Assembly (NCBI GenBank): GCA_944392705.1
Contig: CALXXO010000003.1
Location: 1-43,689, forward strand
Direction of reading: 5' to 3'
DNA from: an uncultured Spirochaetaceae bacterium
GTDB lineage: Bacteria > Spirochaetota > Spirochaetia > Sphaerochaetales > Sphaerochaetaceae
Length of the DNA: 43,689 nt
The translations under genes were made by a program, and so were the position numbers. The notes under the pieces were generated by a model. That model was not told the origin of the DNA. It made no database searches and saw nothing but the letters and a program-made list of their open reading frames with translations. Position 1 is the first letter of the stretch. Every line of letters starts with the position of its first letter. Shown here piece by piece: positions 32,283 through 39,542 of this stretch.

Positions 32283-33323
32283 TCAGTCGTCGCCCTCGAG
32301 CGTATGCTTCTTACGCCTGAGATACTTAATCTCCGAGGGTGAATGCTTTTCCCTCTTGCCCCTTCTCCAGCGGGAGCGCTTCTCACCAAGCCCCGCCATA
32401 ATCACGGAACGGTTCTTCCTGTCAGAGATTATTATCATGCCAATGACAGCAGCGAGGGCACAGAGAGCCAGGAGTACAAGCCATGCCCACTTTCCATCCA
32501 TTCCAGGGATGGAGACATTCATCCCAAAAAAGCCTGTGATGAATGTAGGGAACATCAGGGAAAGCGAGATTATCGTCAGACGCTTCATGATCGCATTCAT
32601 ATTGTTCCCTATTACAGATGCAAAGGCATCCATTGTTCCTGTAAGGATATCTGAATAGATATTGGCCATCGCTATAGCCTGTTTGTTATCGGTAATGCTG
32701 TCCTCCAGGAATTCGAGCTCCTCCTCTGACGAGAGAGTGAAGTATGGTGTCTTCTGAAGCTTCTCAAGAAGGACTTCGTTGTCGGTAAGGCCAGTTGTCA
32801 GATAGACAAGGGATTTCTGGATCTGCAGAAGCTGGATCAGCTCATAGTTCATAATCGACTGATGGAGCTGCTCCTCGACGAGGTCCTTCTGCCTGTTTAT
32901 GTATTTAAGGAATCTTATGTAGACAAGTGCCGCGCGCCCGAGAATCGAGACAACAAATCCCTCCTTTGTATCGACAGGGCACTGGCGGAAACGACGCCTT
33001 GCGAAATCATCGATGACGACGCTATCTCCACGGCATATTGTTATGACTTTATCTGGGAAGAGAACGATACCAAGAGGTATTGTCGTCCTCTCCAAAGGCT
33101 TATCATCATCTTCTTCTGCAGATGGCAGACGGCATATGATGACTATATAATCATCTTCCTTCTCGATACGGCTCTGCTCATCAGCATCCATGATATCTGC
33201 AAGGAGTTCGGAAGAAATAAGATATTCATCAGAAAGGATTGAGATATCCTCTTTATCTATCTCCCTGCAGTCAATCCAGGTATATTTCTGGTTGGGACTT
33301 AAATCTGTTCTTTTTGTGATCAT
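32283..33323 (-). CDS. corA: CorA family divalent cation channel
   Basis: The protein has 346 residues. A large cytoplasmic funnel domain is followed by two membrane helices, with the signature GMNVSIPG starting at residue 267. CorA pentamers conduct magnesium (also cobalt) into the cell and gate by magnesium binding. After the second helix there is an unusually long, basic tail of about 46 residues (RSRWRRGKREK, KYLRRKKH), where typical CorA proteins end within a few residues. GGGGAG is the ribosome-binding site for ATG 33323. The leader upstream contains a short ORF and a perfect hairpin, see separate entries, suggesting control of expression by magnesium. Confidence 0.9.
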   Translation of the reverse strand: MITKRTDLSPNQKYTWIDCREIDKEDISILSDEYLISSELLADIMDADEQSRIEKEDDYIVIICRLPSAEEDDDKPLERTTIPLGIVLFPDKVITICRGDSVVIDDFARRRFRQCPVDTKEGFVVSILGRAALVYIRFLKYINRQKDLVEEQLHQSIMNYELIQLLQIQKSLVYLTTGLTDNEVLLEKLQKTPYFTLSSEEELEFLEDSITDNKQAIAMANIYSDILTGTMDAFASVIGNNMNAIMKRLTIISLSLMFPTFITGFFGMNVSIPGMDGKWAWLVLLALCALAAVIGMIIISDRKNRSVIMAGLGEKRSRWRRGKREKHSPSEIKYLRRKKHTLEGDD

Positions 33324-33336
33324 CTGGCTCTCCCCG

Positions 33337-33362
33337 GGCCTTCAGATCATAGGTTGAAGGCC
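33337..33362 (-). promoter_or_regulatory. Hairpin in the corA leader, just before the ribosome-binding site
   Basis: A perfect 8-bp stem (GGCCTTCA and TGAAGGCC, arms 33337-33344 and 33355-33362) with a 10-base loop lies on the corA leader RNA. It is 4 bases after the leader-peptide stop codon and directly before the purine-rich corA ribosome-binding site. A ribosome at the leader stop would overlap its base. Confidence 0.6.
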
Positions 33363-33366
33363 GCGT

Positions 33367-33417
33367 TTAAAATTCCGCTTTTTCAGGTAAAGGTTTTATA
33401 CTACCGCCTTCATCCAT
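33367..33417 (-). CDS. Putative corA leader peptide (16 codons)
   Basis: A short frame MDEGGSIKPLPEKAEF ends in TAA at 33367-33369. GGAGG lies 8 bases before its ATG, one of the strongest ribosome-binding sites in the window. The acidic N-terminus and Pro-Leu-Pro resemble in kind the enterobacterial mgtL peptide upstream of mgtA, where ribosome behaviour at low magnesium controls the downstream gene; Salmonella corA also has a leader ORF (corL). The sequence itself is not homologous. TATCAT at 33439-33444 (minus) is a possible -10 box. The pyrC stop is at 33491, so the promoter lies in the short gap between pyrC and corA. Confidence 0.5.
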   Translation of the reverse strand: MDEGGSIKPLPEKAEF

Positions 33418-33490
33418 GGTTTTTTCCTCCATCGCTGGATGATATCACACAAGAGAACAGAGGAAAAGAGCCATCATTTCACAAAAAGGA

Positions 33491-34522
33491 TCACTTGCTG
33501 AAAGGATCCCAGGGATACTCCGACCTGCACTCTTCATAGAGAGAATAAGGATCCGATGGAAGGATGGAATCATCATCAGATATCCCAAAAACCTTCGCCG
33601 CCGCCTGGCCGAATATCTCTTCAAGCCTTCCGCATCCCGCTGCTTTCAGTTTGGACATAAGCAGAAGCATACCCGGAAGCCCTGGAATCCCAGAAGCTCC
33701 TTTCTCCTTGTCTGCGAAAGTATGCGGTGCATGATCCGACTCTGCCCAGTCTATCGTCCCATCCATAAGAGCATCAAAGACAGCCTTCCTGTCCTCTTCT
33801 GAGCGAAGTGGTGGATTCATCTTGAGATACCTGTCATGCTCTGCCGCGTCTGCTACTGTAAGAAGCGCATGATGGGGAGTTGCCCCCATTGTTATCCTGA
33901 ATGGAGCTGTCTTTCTCCTTTCTCTCACAAGATTGATGGTGGATGCAGCAGATACGTGGCAGATATGAAGTGTCCCGCTGAAACCTGTCTCCTCTGCGAG
34001 ATCTATCAGATCCGAGACACTGCCAGTCTCTGCTTCCGCAGGCCGCGAAAGAGAATGAGTCTCCCAGCGCCCAGGAACGAAAAGCTCACTCCTCATCAGC
34101 TCTTCTTTCTCCGCGTGAACTGCAAGAACCCCTCTGTAATTGTTCTCCACAAGAGTCCTGAAGACTTTCCTCTGGTTTTCCTTTCCTATTATCCCCATGT
34201 TCCCCGTCGACTGTCCGGCGAACATCTTCAGCCCGATTACAAGGGGAAAGAGCTCACCGAAAAGTGAAACCATGGAAGCAATCTGATCGCTGTCAGATGT
34301 GATTCCTGCATAAAGATGATAGGACACACCTGTCTTTTCAGAAGCTTCACCGCCATCTGCAAGACGGGAAAGTATCGTATCGCGGTCAGTGCATGGAGGG
34401 TTGGTATTCGGCATATCGAAGAGATGGGAGAAACCAAGCTTCGAAGCGACGCTCATTCCATGAAGGATTGTCTCCTTATCCTTCTGGCCCCAGTCTCTTA
34501 GATGAACATGAGGATCAATCAT
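33491..34522 (-). CDS. pyrC: Dihydroorotase
   Basis: The protein has 343 residues from the ATG at 34522, the start that gives the family N-terminus MIDPHVHLRDWG; the frame's upstream extension lies inside pyrDK. Metal ligands are His5 and His7, Lys99 in GLKMFAGQSTG (the carboxylated lysine), later histidines in AVHAEKEE and HICHVSAAS, and the aspartate in ESDHAPH. It cyclises carbamoyl aspartate to dihydroorotate, the third pyrimidine step. It overlaps pyrDK by 4 bases (ATGA) and is the last gene of the pyr operon. Confidence 0.93.
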   Translation of the reverse strand: MIDPHVHLRDWGQKDKETILHGMSVASKLGFSHLFDMPNTNPPCTDRDTILSRLADGGEASEKTGVSYHLYAGITSDSDQIASMVSLFGELFPLVIGLKMFAGQSTGNMGIIGKENQRKVFRTLVENNYRGVLAVHAEKEELMRSELFVPGRWETHSLSRPAEAETGSVSDLIDLAEETGFSGTLHICHVSAASTINLVRERRKTAPFRITMGATPHHALLTVADAAEHDRYLKMNPPLRSEEDRKAVFDALMDGTIDWAESDHAPHTFADKEKGASGIPGLPGMLLLMSKLKAAGCGRLEEIFGQAAAKVFGISDDDSILPSDPYSLYEECRSEYPWDPFSK

Positions 34523-36186
34523 AGGGATACACCATTCTCTTTGAGAGTATGCCATGTGAAGAATGTGCCTTCCTTGCAAGGGAGATGCCCACCGCAAACA
34601 CACTCTCCGCACATTCCGATACCGCACATTGTATTCTTTTCCATAGAAAGATAGATGCGGTTATCATCCATCCCAAGGGAAGTGAGAATCATAGCAGCCT
34701 TCTCCATCATCTTTCCAGGACCGACGATATATGCGGAAACATCCCCTTCGATATCCTCCTTAGTGATTGTATCCAGAACTCTTCCCGGCTTACCGTCATC
34801 AGCAACTGCCTGGTAACGGCCGTAGGATGAGAGCACATCGCCAAGTGGTTCGTTCCCATCCTCCTTCTCAACGACACCTACCCTTATATCCATCTCAGTG
34901 CCATCGCCTTTGAGTTTCTCTCCAATGAGAGGAAGGACTGCAGCTCCGGTTCCTCCCCCGATAAGCAGAGCTTTCCTGGAAGGAGTATAGACCATCGGGC
35001 TTCCATAAAGTCCACGTGTATACACTGTATCGCCGACCTTTGTATCGAAAAGCGCCCTGGTGAACTCGCCGCGTTTCTTTATAAGGAATGTGAGAGGATT
35101 ATTTACAGCAACAGAGAAAGGTTTCTCCCCCTTGCCAGGGACCCAGATGAACACAAACTCACCCGGCTGACATGAAAGATTGCCGGAAAGGGTCATGATC
35201 ATAACATCTCCCTTGTGCATCTCGATTCCTGTCACAGTATGCGGAGTGTAGACAAGCTTATTCTCATTTGAAAGAAGGGAGGATACATCCCCTCCTGTTT
35301 TCATTGCATGGAGGTAATTCTCCCACTCTGTCGGCATAACCCTGGACAAAGCAGAACCGATGCCGACACTGTCTGCACCTGCTTCAAGCATAGCGCTTAC
35401 ATCACAAGGCCTGGTGACACCTCCCATTCCGAGGATAATGGGTTCATCGCCTATTGCTTTTCTTATCTCTCTGATACACTCAAGGGCTTCTTCCCTTACC
35501 CACTCTCCGGAAGCTCCGCCCTTTCCACCAACTTTATTGTTAAGAATAACAGCGCCTGAATGAGGTTCCGTATAGAGCTTTGGGCCTACCGTATTGATTG
35601 CGGCAATACCATCAGCACCAGCGTCAATAACAGCCTTTGCAATCATTCCGATATCGGGCACATTTGGTGTAAGCTTAATTATAAGAAGGGCTTTTCTTTC
35701 CGGGTATGCATCGTTTATCGCCTTGACATAAGACTCAGCAATGGCTTTATCGCTACCGATGGATGCCCCGTAGCCTGCTGCAGCATGAGGGCAGGAGAAG
35801 TTGAGCTCCAGCATATCGGCATAGGGGTCGAATGCTTTTACGAGCGTTATGAAATCCTCCGGGCTGGATGCTGAAAGGGATATATTGAGAAGAGCTCTCA
35901 TTCCATTTGCCCTGATTTCCTGTATTTCGGGCAGGATAACATCCATTCCAGGATTCCTGAGTCCCACAGAATTGCCGAAGTCACCGGCAGAAGGCGAGCA
36001 GACAATGGGCTCCCTGTTGCCAGGATTCGGCTTAACCTGGAAGCTCTTTGTCGTGATTATATCAATGCTTGGAATCTTCCTGTCGAAGAGTTCTATGAGC
36101 TCCTTCTTCGTCGATGCGACTCCTGATACCGTTGCAAGTATCGGAGTCTTTCTCAAATGGTTCTTCCTCAGTGCGCTTATATCCAT
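34519..36186 (-). CDS. pyrDK: Fused dihydroorotate dehydrogenase and electron-transfer subunit (PyrD-PyrK)
   Basis: The protein has 555 residues from the ATG at 36186. Residues 1 to about 300 are a class 1 dihydroorotate dehydrogenase barrel: Cys132 in LNFSCPH is the catalytic base position, KLTPNV at 171-176 and the FMN-phosphate segments GMGGV at 253-257 and GADSVGIGSAL near 270-280 follow. From about 310 a PyrK-like ferredoxin reductase module begins: flavin-binding KPFSVA at 355-360, NAD-binding GGGTGAAVLPLIG at 410-422, and 2Fe-2S cysteines Cys521, Cys526, Cys529 and Cys537. In Firmicutes these are two separate subunits of the NAD-dependent class 1B enzyme. The start overlaps the pyrF stop by one base (TGATG). 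Confidence 0.88.
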   Translation of the reverse strand: MDISALRKNHLRKTPILATVSGVASTKKELIELFDRKIPSIDIITTKSFQVKPNPGNREPIVCSPSAGDFGNSVGLRNPGMDVILPEIQEIRANGMRALLNISLSASSPEDFITLVKAFDPYADMLELNFSCPHAAAGYGASIGSDKAIAESYVKAINDAYPERKALLIIKLTPNVPDIGMIAKAVIDAGADGIAAINTVGPKLYTEPHSGAVILNNKVGGKGGASGEWVREEALECIREIRKAIGDEPIILGMGGVTRPCDVSAMLEAGADSVGIGSALSRVMPTEWENYLHAMKTGGDVSSLLSNENKLVYTPHTVTGIEMHKGDVMIMTLSGNLSCQPGEFVFIWVPGKGEKPFSVAVNNPLTFLIKKRGEFTRALFDTKVGDTVYTRGLYGSPMVYTPSRKALLIGGGTGAAVLPLIGEKLKGDGTEMDIRVGVVEKEDGNEPLGDVLSSYGRYQAVADDGKPGRVLDTITKEDIEGDVSAYIVGPGKMMEKAAMILTSLGMDDNRIYLSMEKNTMCGIGMCGECVCGGHLPCKEGTFFTWHTLKENGVSL

Positions 36187-37067
36187 CAGACAGCAGCCTC
36201 CGCAACAAGGGCGCGAATAGCTCTGATTACCATATCGAGCCAATCATCAGGGGCCCCACCCTTCTTCCATGGATGCGTAAGACCTGAGGATGAATTTATT
36301 CTTGCAAGTTCTGCAGGATATTCCGCAGCCTTGAGCGCAGCCATAACGTCGGTAGCGCTTCCTCCTTGAGAACCAACGCCAGGAATCAGCATCGGGATAT
36401 CGCGGTCGGAATAATAGGCTGCAATCTCTCCAAGTTCCTTCATGCTTGTCGCACCAACAACAGCACCGATTCCAGGATGCTCGGATGCCCAGCGGGAAAT
36501 CCGATGCGCGACAGAGATATACATAGGATAGAGTTCCTTCTCGTCGACGGCATCGATTGTAACGACATTCTGCAGATCCACAGCACCAGGATTTGAAGTG
36601 CGGTTGAGGATATATACTCCCTTATCCTCGAAAGCGAATGGCATTACCGAATCGGTTCCCATGTATGGCGATACTGTTACAGCATCTGTCTTCCAGACAT
36701 TGAAGGCTTCTTCGGCATAATTTCCGCTGGATCTCGCGATATCACCGCGCTTGCTGTCCAGAATGACAGTTACACCGGGGAAGAAATTCTCGATGAGGTC
36801 AAGGATATCGGCGAGAGCAAGAGACCCTTGGAAATCCTCCTCCCTCGGATTATCGAGAACCGCATAATACCCGATATTAGGCTTGAATGCAGCTGGAGAG
36901 AGCCCCTCCAGTCTCATTCTGTGGAATATCTCGGCAAAATAGGAGGAAAGGCGCTCCCTTACAGGAGCTTCCGATGCAGGAAGCACAGATATCACGGGAT
37001 CCAGGCCCATGCAGATAATATTTCCAGATGCCTTTGCGCTTTCTCTGAGTTTGTCGATATAGCTCAT
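36186..37067 (-). CDS. pyrF: Orotidine 5'-phosphate decarboxylase, type 2
   Basis: The protein has 293 residues, the longer type 2 form. GLDPVISVLP near 21-30, FKPNIGYYAV near 61-70, and the catalytic DSKRGDIARSSGNYA near 104-118 (the DxKxxDI motif) are clear; VVGATSM and LIPGVGSQGG are the phosphate-binding parts. It converts OMP to UMP, the last step of the de novo pathway. It overlaps pyrE by 4 bases and pyrDK by 1. Confidence 0.94.
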   Translation of the reverse strand: MSYIDKLRESAKASGNIICMGLDPVISVLPASEAPVRERLSSYFAEIFHRMRLEGLSPAAFKPNIGYYAVLDNPREEDFQGSLALADILDLIENFFPGVTVILDSKRGDIARSSGNYAEEAFNVWKTDAVTVSPYMGTDSVMPFAFEDKGVYILNRTSNPGAVDLQNVVTIDAVDEKELYPMYISVAHRISRWASEHPGIGAVVGATSMKELGEIAAYYSDRDIPMLIPGVGSQGGSATDVMAALKAAEYPAELARINSSSGLTHPWKKGGAPDDWLDMVIRAIRALVAEAAV

Positions 37068-37762
37068 GCCTTAACCTCCCTTGGAAATCCTCTCTTCTCT
37101 CCCCATCCGAAAGGATCCTCTCTCCATTCGTGAAGAACATCGGCTTCTTCGGAGGAGATATATCCTGTCTCACAGGCTGTGTGAATCATCGTATCGTAGG
37201 AAAGGATTGTATGGAAAATACACTCCGGATTCAGCGCTGCAAATGCATCGACAGCAGCCTGAAGGCCATATGTGAAGATGGCAAGGCAAAGAGTGCAATC
37301 CCCATTCGCATTCCTGATGGCTTCAACAGCTTTGAGGGAAGAAGAGCCCGTGGAGATAAGATCCTCAATAAGCACTACCTTCTGCCCGTTGTATCCATCC
37401 TTCCCAATCCCCTCAATCTGATGCCCCAGTCCATGGTCCTTCGAGGAGGAACGGACATATGAAAGCGGTTTGTAAAGCATATCAGCAAGGCTTGTGGCAT
37501 GGGGAATTCCGGCAGTTGCCGTTCCCGCGATATTATCGCACTTCTCCCCAGTGGCAGCGAGCATATCTGCAAATGCATCGCGGATAAGCGCTCTGTACTT
37601 AGGAGATGAAAGGAACATCCTGTTGTCATTATATATAGGCATCCTGTAGCCAGAAGCCCATGTAAATGGCGCTGCTGGAGAAAGTTTTATAGCTCCAAGC
37701 TCGAAAGCTCCTTTAGCCAGTATCGGTCCATAGTATTCTGTTATTTCATCAAGTCTCTTCAT
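37064..37762 (-). CDS. pyrE: Orotate phosphoribosyltransferase
   Basis: The protein has 232 residues from the ATG at 37762, with GGAG 6 bases upstream; a TTG four codons earlier is less likely. The PRPP-binding motif is VVLIEDLISTGSSSLKAVE, and AGTATAGIPHATSLADML and YVRSSSKDHGLGHQIEG are the other family segments. It joins orotate with PRPP to give OMP. It lies 21 bases after pyrBI and overlaps pyrF by 4 bases. Confidence 0.94.
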   Translation of the reverse strand: MKRLDEITEYYGPILAKGAFELGAIKLSPAAPFTWASGYRMPIYNDNRMFLSSPKYRALIRDAFADMLAATGEKCDNIAGTATAGIPHATSLADMLYKPLSYVRSSSKDHGLGHQIEGIGKDGYNGQKVVLIEDLISTGSSSLKAVEAIRNANGDCTLCLAIFTYGLQAAVDAFAALNPECIFHTILSYDTMIHTACETGYISSEEADVLHEWREDPFGWGEKRGFPREVKA

Positions 37763-37783
37763 ATCAATCTCCAATTTTATCAG

Positions 37784-39376
37784 TTATGAGCGTTTTTTCC
37801 AGATTTCCTTGAATGTATGGAAGCGTCCACAGTAAGCACAGGCAAAATGGCCATCCGCAGTACGATAGAAAGCGGCAGGGACCCCCTCTCCGTTCACAGG
37901 ATTGGAAATACAGGCTTCGTTCTGGCAGCAGAGATCATCGAAGTTATAGATGCGAGGTGGCATATGTGTTCTGTATTTCTCCGCGACACGGCCGGAGCGG
38001 ATTATATTCAGAGTACAATGAGGTGCCACTGCAGCAAGCCTTTTAAGGTCCTTTCTCTCAAGAGGTCTTGCACCAGGGCGGAATATGATTCCTTTGTACT
38101 GGCCATCGGATCCTCTGGAAACCCACTCACCCCCCTTCGAATCATCAAGTCCGAGAATTGATGATATAAGGCGCATATGGCTCCTGATTGCACCAGGATC
38201 ATCACCTTTGCAGATGTGGTCGATTACGATGCCGTCGGTAATCGGGCGAACACCTTCGGAGTAGTTCTTATCTTTCTTCTCTTTAGATGGTTCTACCTGG
38301 ATTATATACTCCTCTGTCCTTCTGTCCGTTTCATGTTCGCCAGGAACGGGAACATAATCATCTCCAATCTTTCCACCTATGAGGGAAAGCAGCACTATAC
38401 GGCAATACATACCATTGATAGCCTGTCTCTCCCAGGCGTTGAGAGGTGTCTTATCGAGCCATGTAGGGATAGTAGGATGCTCCTTGTGGCGCGGAAGCGG
38501 ATGATAGAACTTTGTTCCTTCCTTGATGCATGGAAGGAAATCGCGGCGGAATGTAATGGCTTCCCTCAGGATTTCCTGCTTCTGAAGAATCCGCTCACCC
38601 ATCCTCTCCAGCTGCGGCCTTGTAAAATACCAGAGCTTTGCAGGGTCTCCTGCTTTAAGATACTCCTCAATCGAAGAATAGATTGCTACCTCAAAGCCAT
38701 TCTCTTTCATCTTCTCGATGTAGGACTCCGGCATCATCAGCTCCTCCGGAGCAATCAGGTCGACCTTGACATGATCGAAGATTCTGAGCCCATCGGCTTT
38801 TGAATGCACCGTGCGGCCATGATAGAGATCACCTACGAGAGCAACATGAATCGAGCTGAAATCCATTCCAAGATCCTCAAGGAATGTGAATTCATCAAGA
38901 AGCTCCTGTGTAGGATGCTCATGCTTTCCATCGCCAGCGTTGATGAATGCAGGCCTGTATGGGAGGTTATTGCGCTCCGCATATTCAGAGCACTCCTCTG
39001 AAAGCCATTTCGTCAATCCTTCAACCTTGCTCCGAACGATGAAGATTGAATTATGATAGCCCGAAAGCATATTGAATGTGTCTGCATAGCTCTCGCCCTT
39101 GTTGATTGAAGAAGATGAGGAGATAAGCTCTGAAACCTTGGCATGGTGGAATGCCGCAGCATTCCTGAATGATTCCTTTGTCCTCGTGCTGTCTTCAAGG
39201 AACACTTCATAGATACCGAAGTCTGGATCGTTGATGCGGAAGGCATCCATCACCTTCTCATCGCCCTTGATGATTGCATCTTTTAGTTCTTTTACCTTTT
39301 TGAAGAAATATCTGCGCTCATTAATCGACAGATCGTCTATAACATTCAGCGATCTCGAAGCGAAAACATTAGACAT
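37784..39376 (-). CDS. pyrBI: Fused aspartate carbamoyltransferase catalytic and regulatory chains (PyrB-PyrI)
   Basis: The protein has 530 residues from the ATG at 39376 (AAGGAG 5 bases before). The first 350 or so are the catalytic chain: STRT at 63-66 binds carbamoyl phosphate, then HEHPTQELLDEF, GDLYHGRTVHS and FYHPLPRHKE. The remainder is the regulatory chain: GIVIDHICKGD is the nucleotide-binding start, and the C-terminal zinc site has the pattern C-x4-C ... C-x2-C (CQNEAC and CAYC). Such fusions are known in Treponema and Thermotoga. Full zinc and allosteric parts suggest feedback control by nucleotides. It heads the pyr operon behind an attenuator-like leader. Confidence 0.93.
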   Translation of the reverse strand: MSNVFASRSLNVIDDLSINERRYFFKKVKELKDAIIKGDEKVMDAFRINDPDFGIYEVFLEDSTRTKESFRNAAAFHHAKVSELISSSSSINKGESYADTFNMLSGYHNSIFIVRSKVEGLTKWLSEECSEYAERNNLPYRPAFINAGDGKHEHPTQELLDEFTFLEDLGMDFSSIHVALVGDLYHGRTVHSKADGLRIFDHVKVDLIAPEELMMPESYIEKMKENGFEVAIYSSIEEYLKAGDPAKLWYFTRPQLERMGERILQKQEILREAITFRRDFLPCIKEGTKFYHPLPRHKEHPTIPTWLDKTPLNAWERQAINGMYCRIVLLSLIGGKIGDDYVPVPGEHETDRRTEEYIIQVEPSKEKKDKNYSEGVRPITDGIVIDHICKGDDPGAIRSHMRLISSILGLDDSKGGEWVSRGSDGQYKGIIFRPGARPLERKDLKRLAAVAPHCTLNIIRSGRVAEKYRTHMPPRIYNFDDLCCQNEACISNPVNGEGVPAAFYRTADGHFACAYCGRFHTFKEIWKKRS

Positions 39377-39387
39377 GGCCACTCCTT

Positions 39388-39412
39388 AATAAAAAAGCCG
39401 GACAATGCCGGC
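39388..39412 (-). terminator. Intrinsic terminator in the pyrBI leader (candidate attenuator)
   Basis: On the minus strand GCCGG and CCGGC (39408-39412 and 39397-39401) form a GC stem with a 6-base loop, followed at once by TTTTTTATT. The T-run ends only a few bases before the pyrBI ribosome-binding site, so it must be read through for pyr expression. It could also end transcription from the upstream nitroreductase remnant. Confidence 0.72.
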
Positions 39413-39415
39413 AAA

Positions 39416-39478
39416 TCATTCAGAAACAATAATGGTAAGGGTCAACGATATGGAAAATCTTTCCATCTTATTTTTCAT
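39416..39478 (-). CDS. Putative pyrBI leader peptide (20 codons, PyrL-like)
   Basis: A short frame begins at ATG 39478, 6 bases after a strong GGAGG, reads MKNKMERFSI then SLTLTIIVSE, and stops at TGA 39416-39418. Three bases separate the stop from the terminator stem. A ribosome ending translation here would cover the stem and allow readthrough. The last part of the frame is U-rich in RNA (UUAUUGUUUCU), so RNA polymerase would slow when UTP is low, the mechanism established for E. coli pyrL-pyrBI. There is no sequence homology to PyrL; the claim rests on architecture. Confidence 0.6.
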   Translation of the reverse strand: MKNKMERFSISLTLTIIVSE

Positions 39479-39497
39479 CCCTTGCCTCCGATGTCGT

Positions 39498-39526
39498 AGA
39501 ATATCAGAAGGAGGAACCTGTGACAA
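39498..39526 (-). promoter_or_regulatory. Promoter of the pyr operon
   Basis: On the minus strand TTGTCA (39521-39526) and TATTCT (39498-39503) are separated by 17 bases. Transcription would start near 39490, giving a leader of about 115 bases that contains the leader peptide and the terminator. The -35 lies 16 bases after the nitroreductase stop. Confidence 0.6.
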
Positions 39527-39542
39527 TACCACGCGTCGAGAC

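Noticed and set aside
34523-34627. N-terminal extension of pyrC
   Set aside because: It lies inside pyrDK. The ATG at 34522 overlaps the pyrDK stop as ATGA and gives the dihydroorotase N-terminus.
36187-36243. N-terminal extension of pyrDK with a Cys-rich CCGGCC stretch
   Set aside because: It comes from pyrF in another frame. The ATG at 36186 overlaps the pyrF stop as TGATG, consistent with the other operon junctions.
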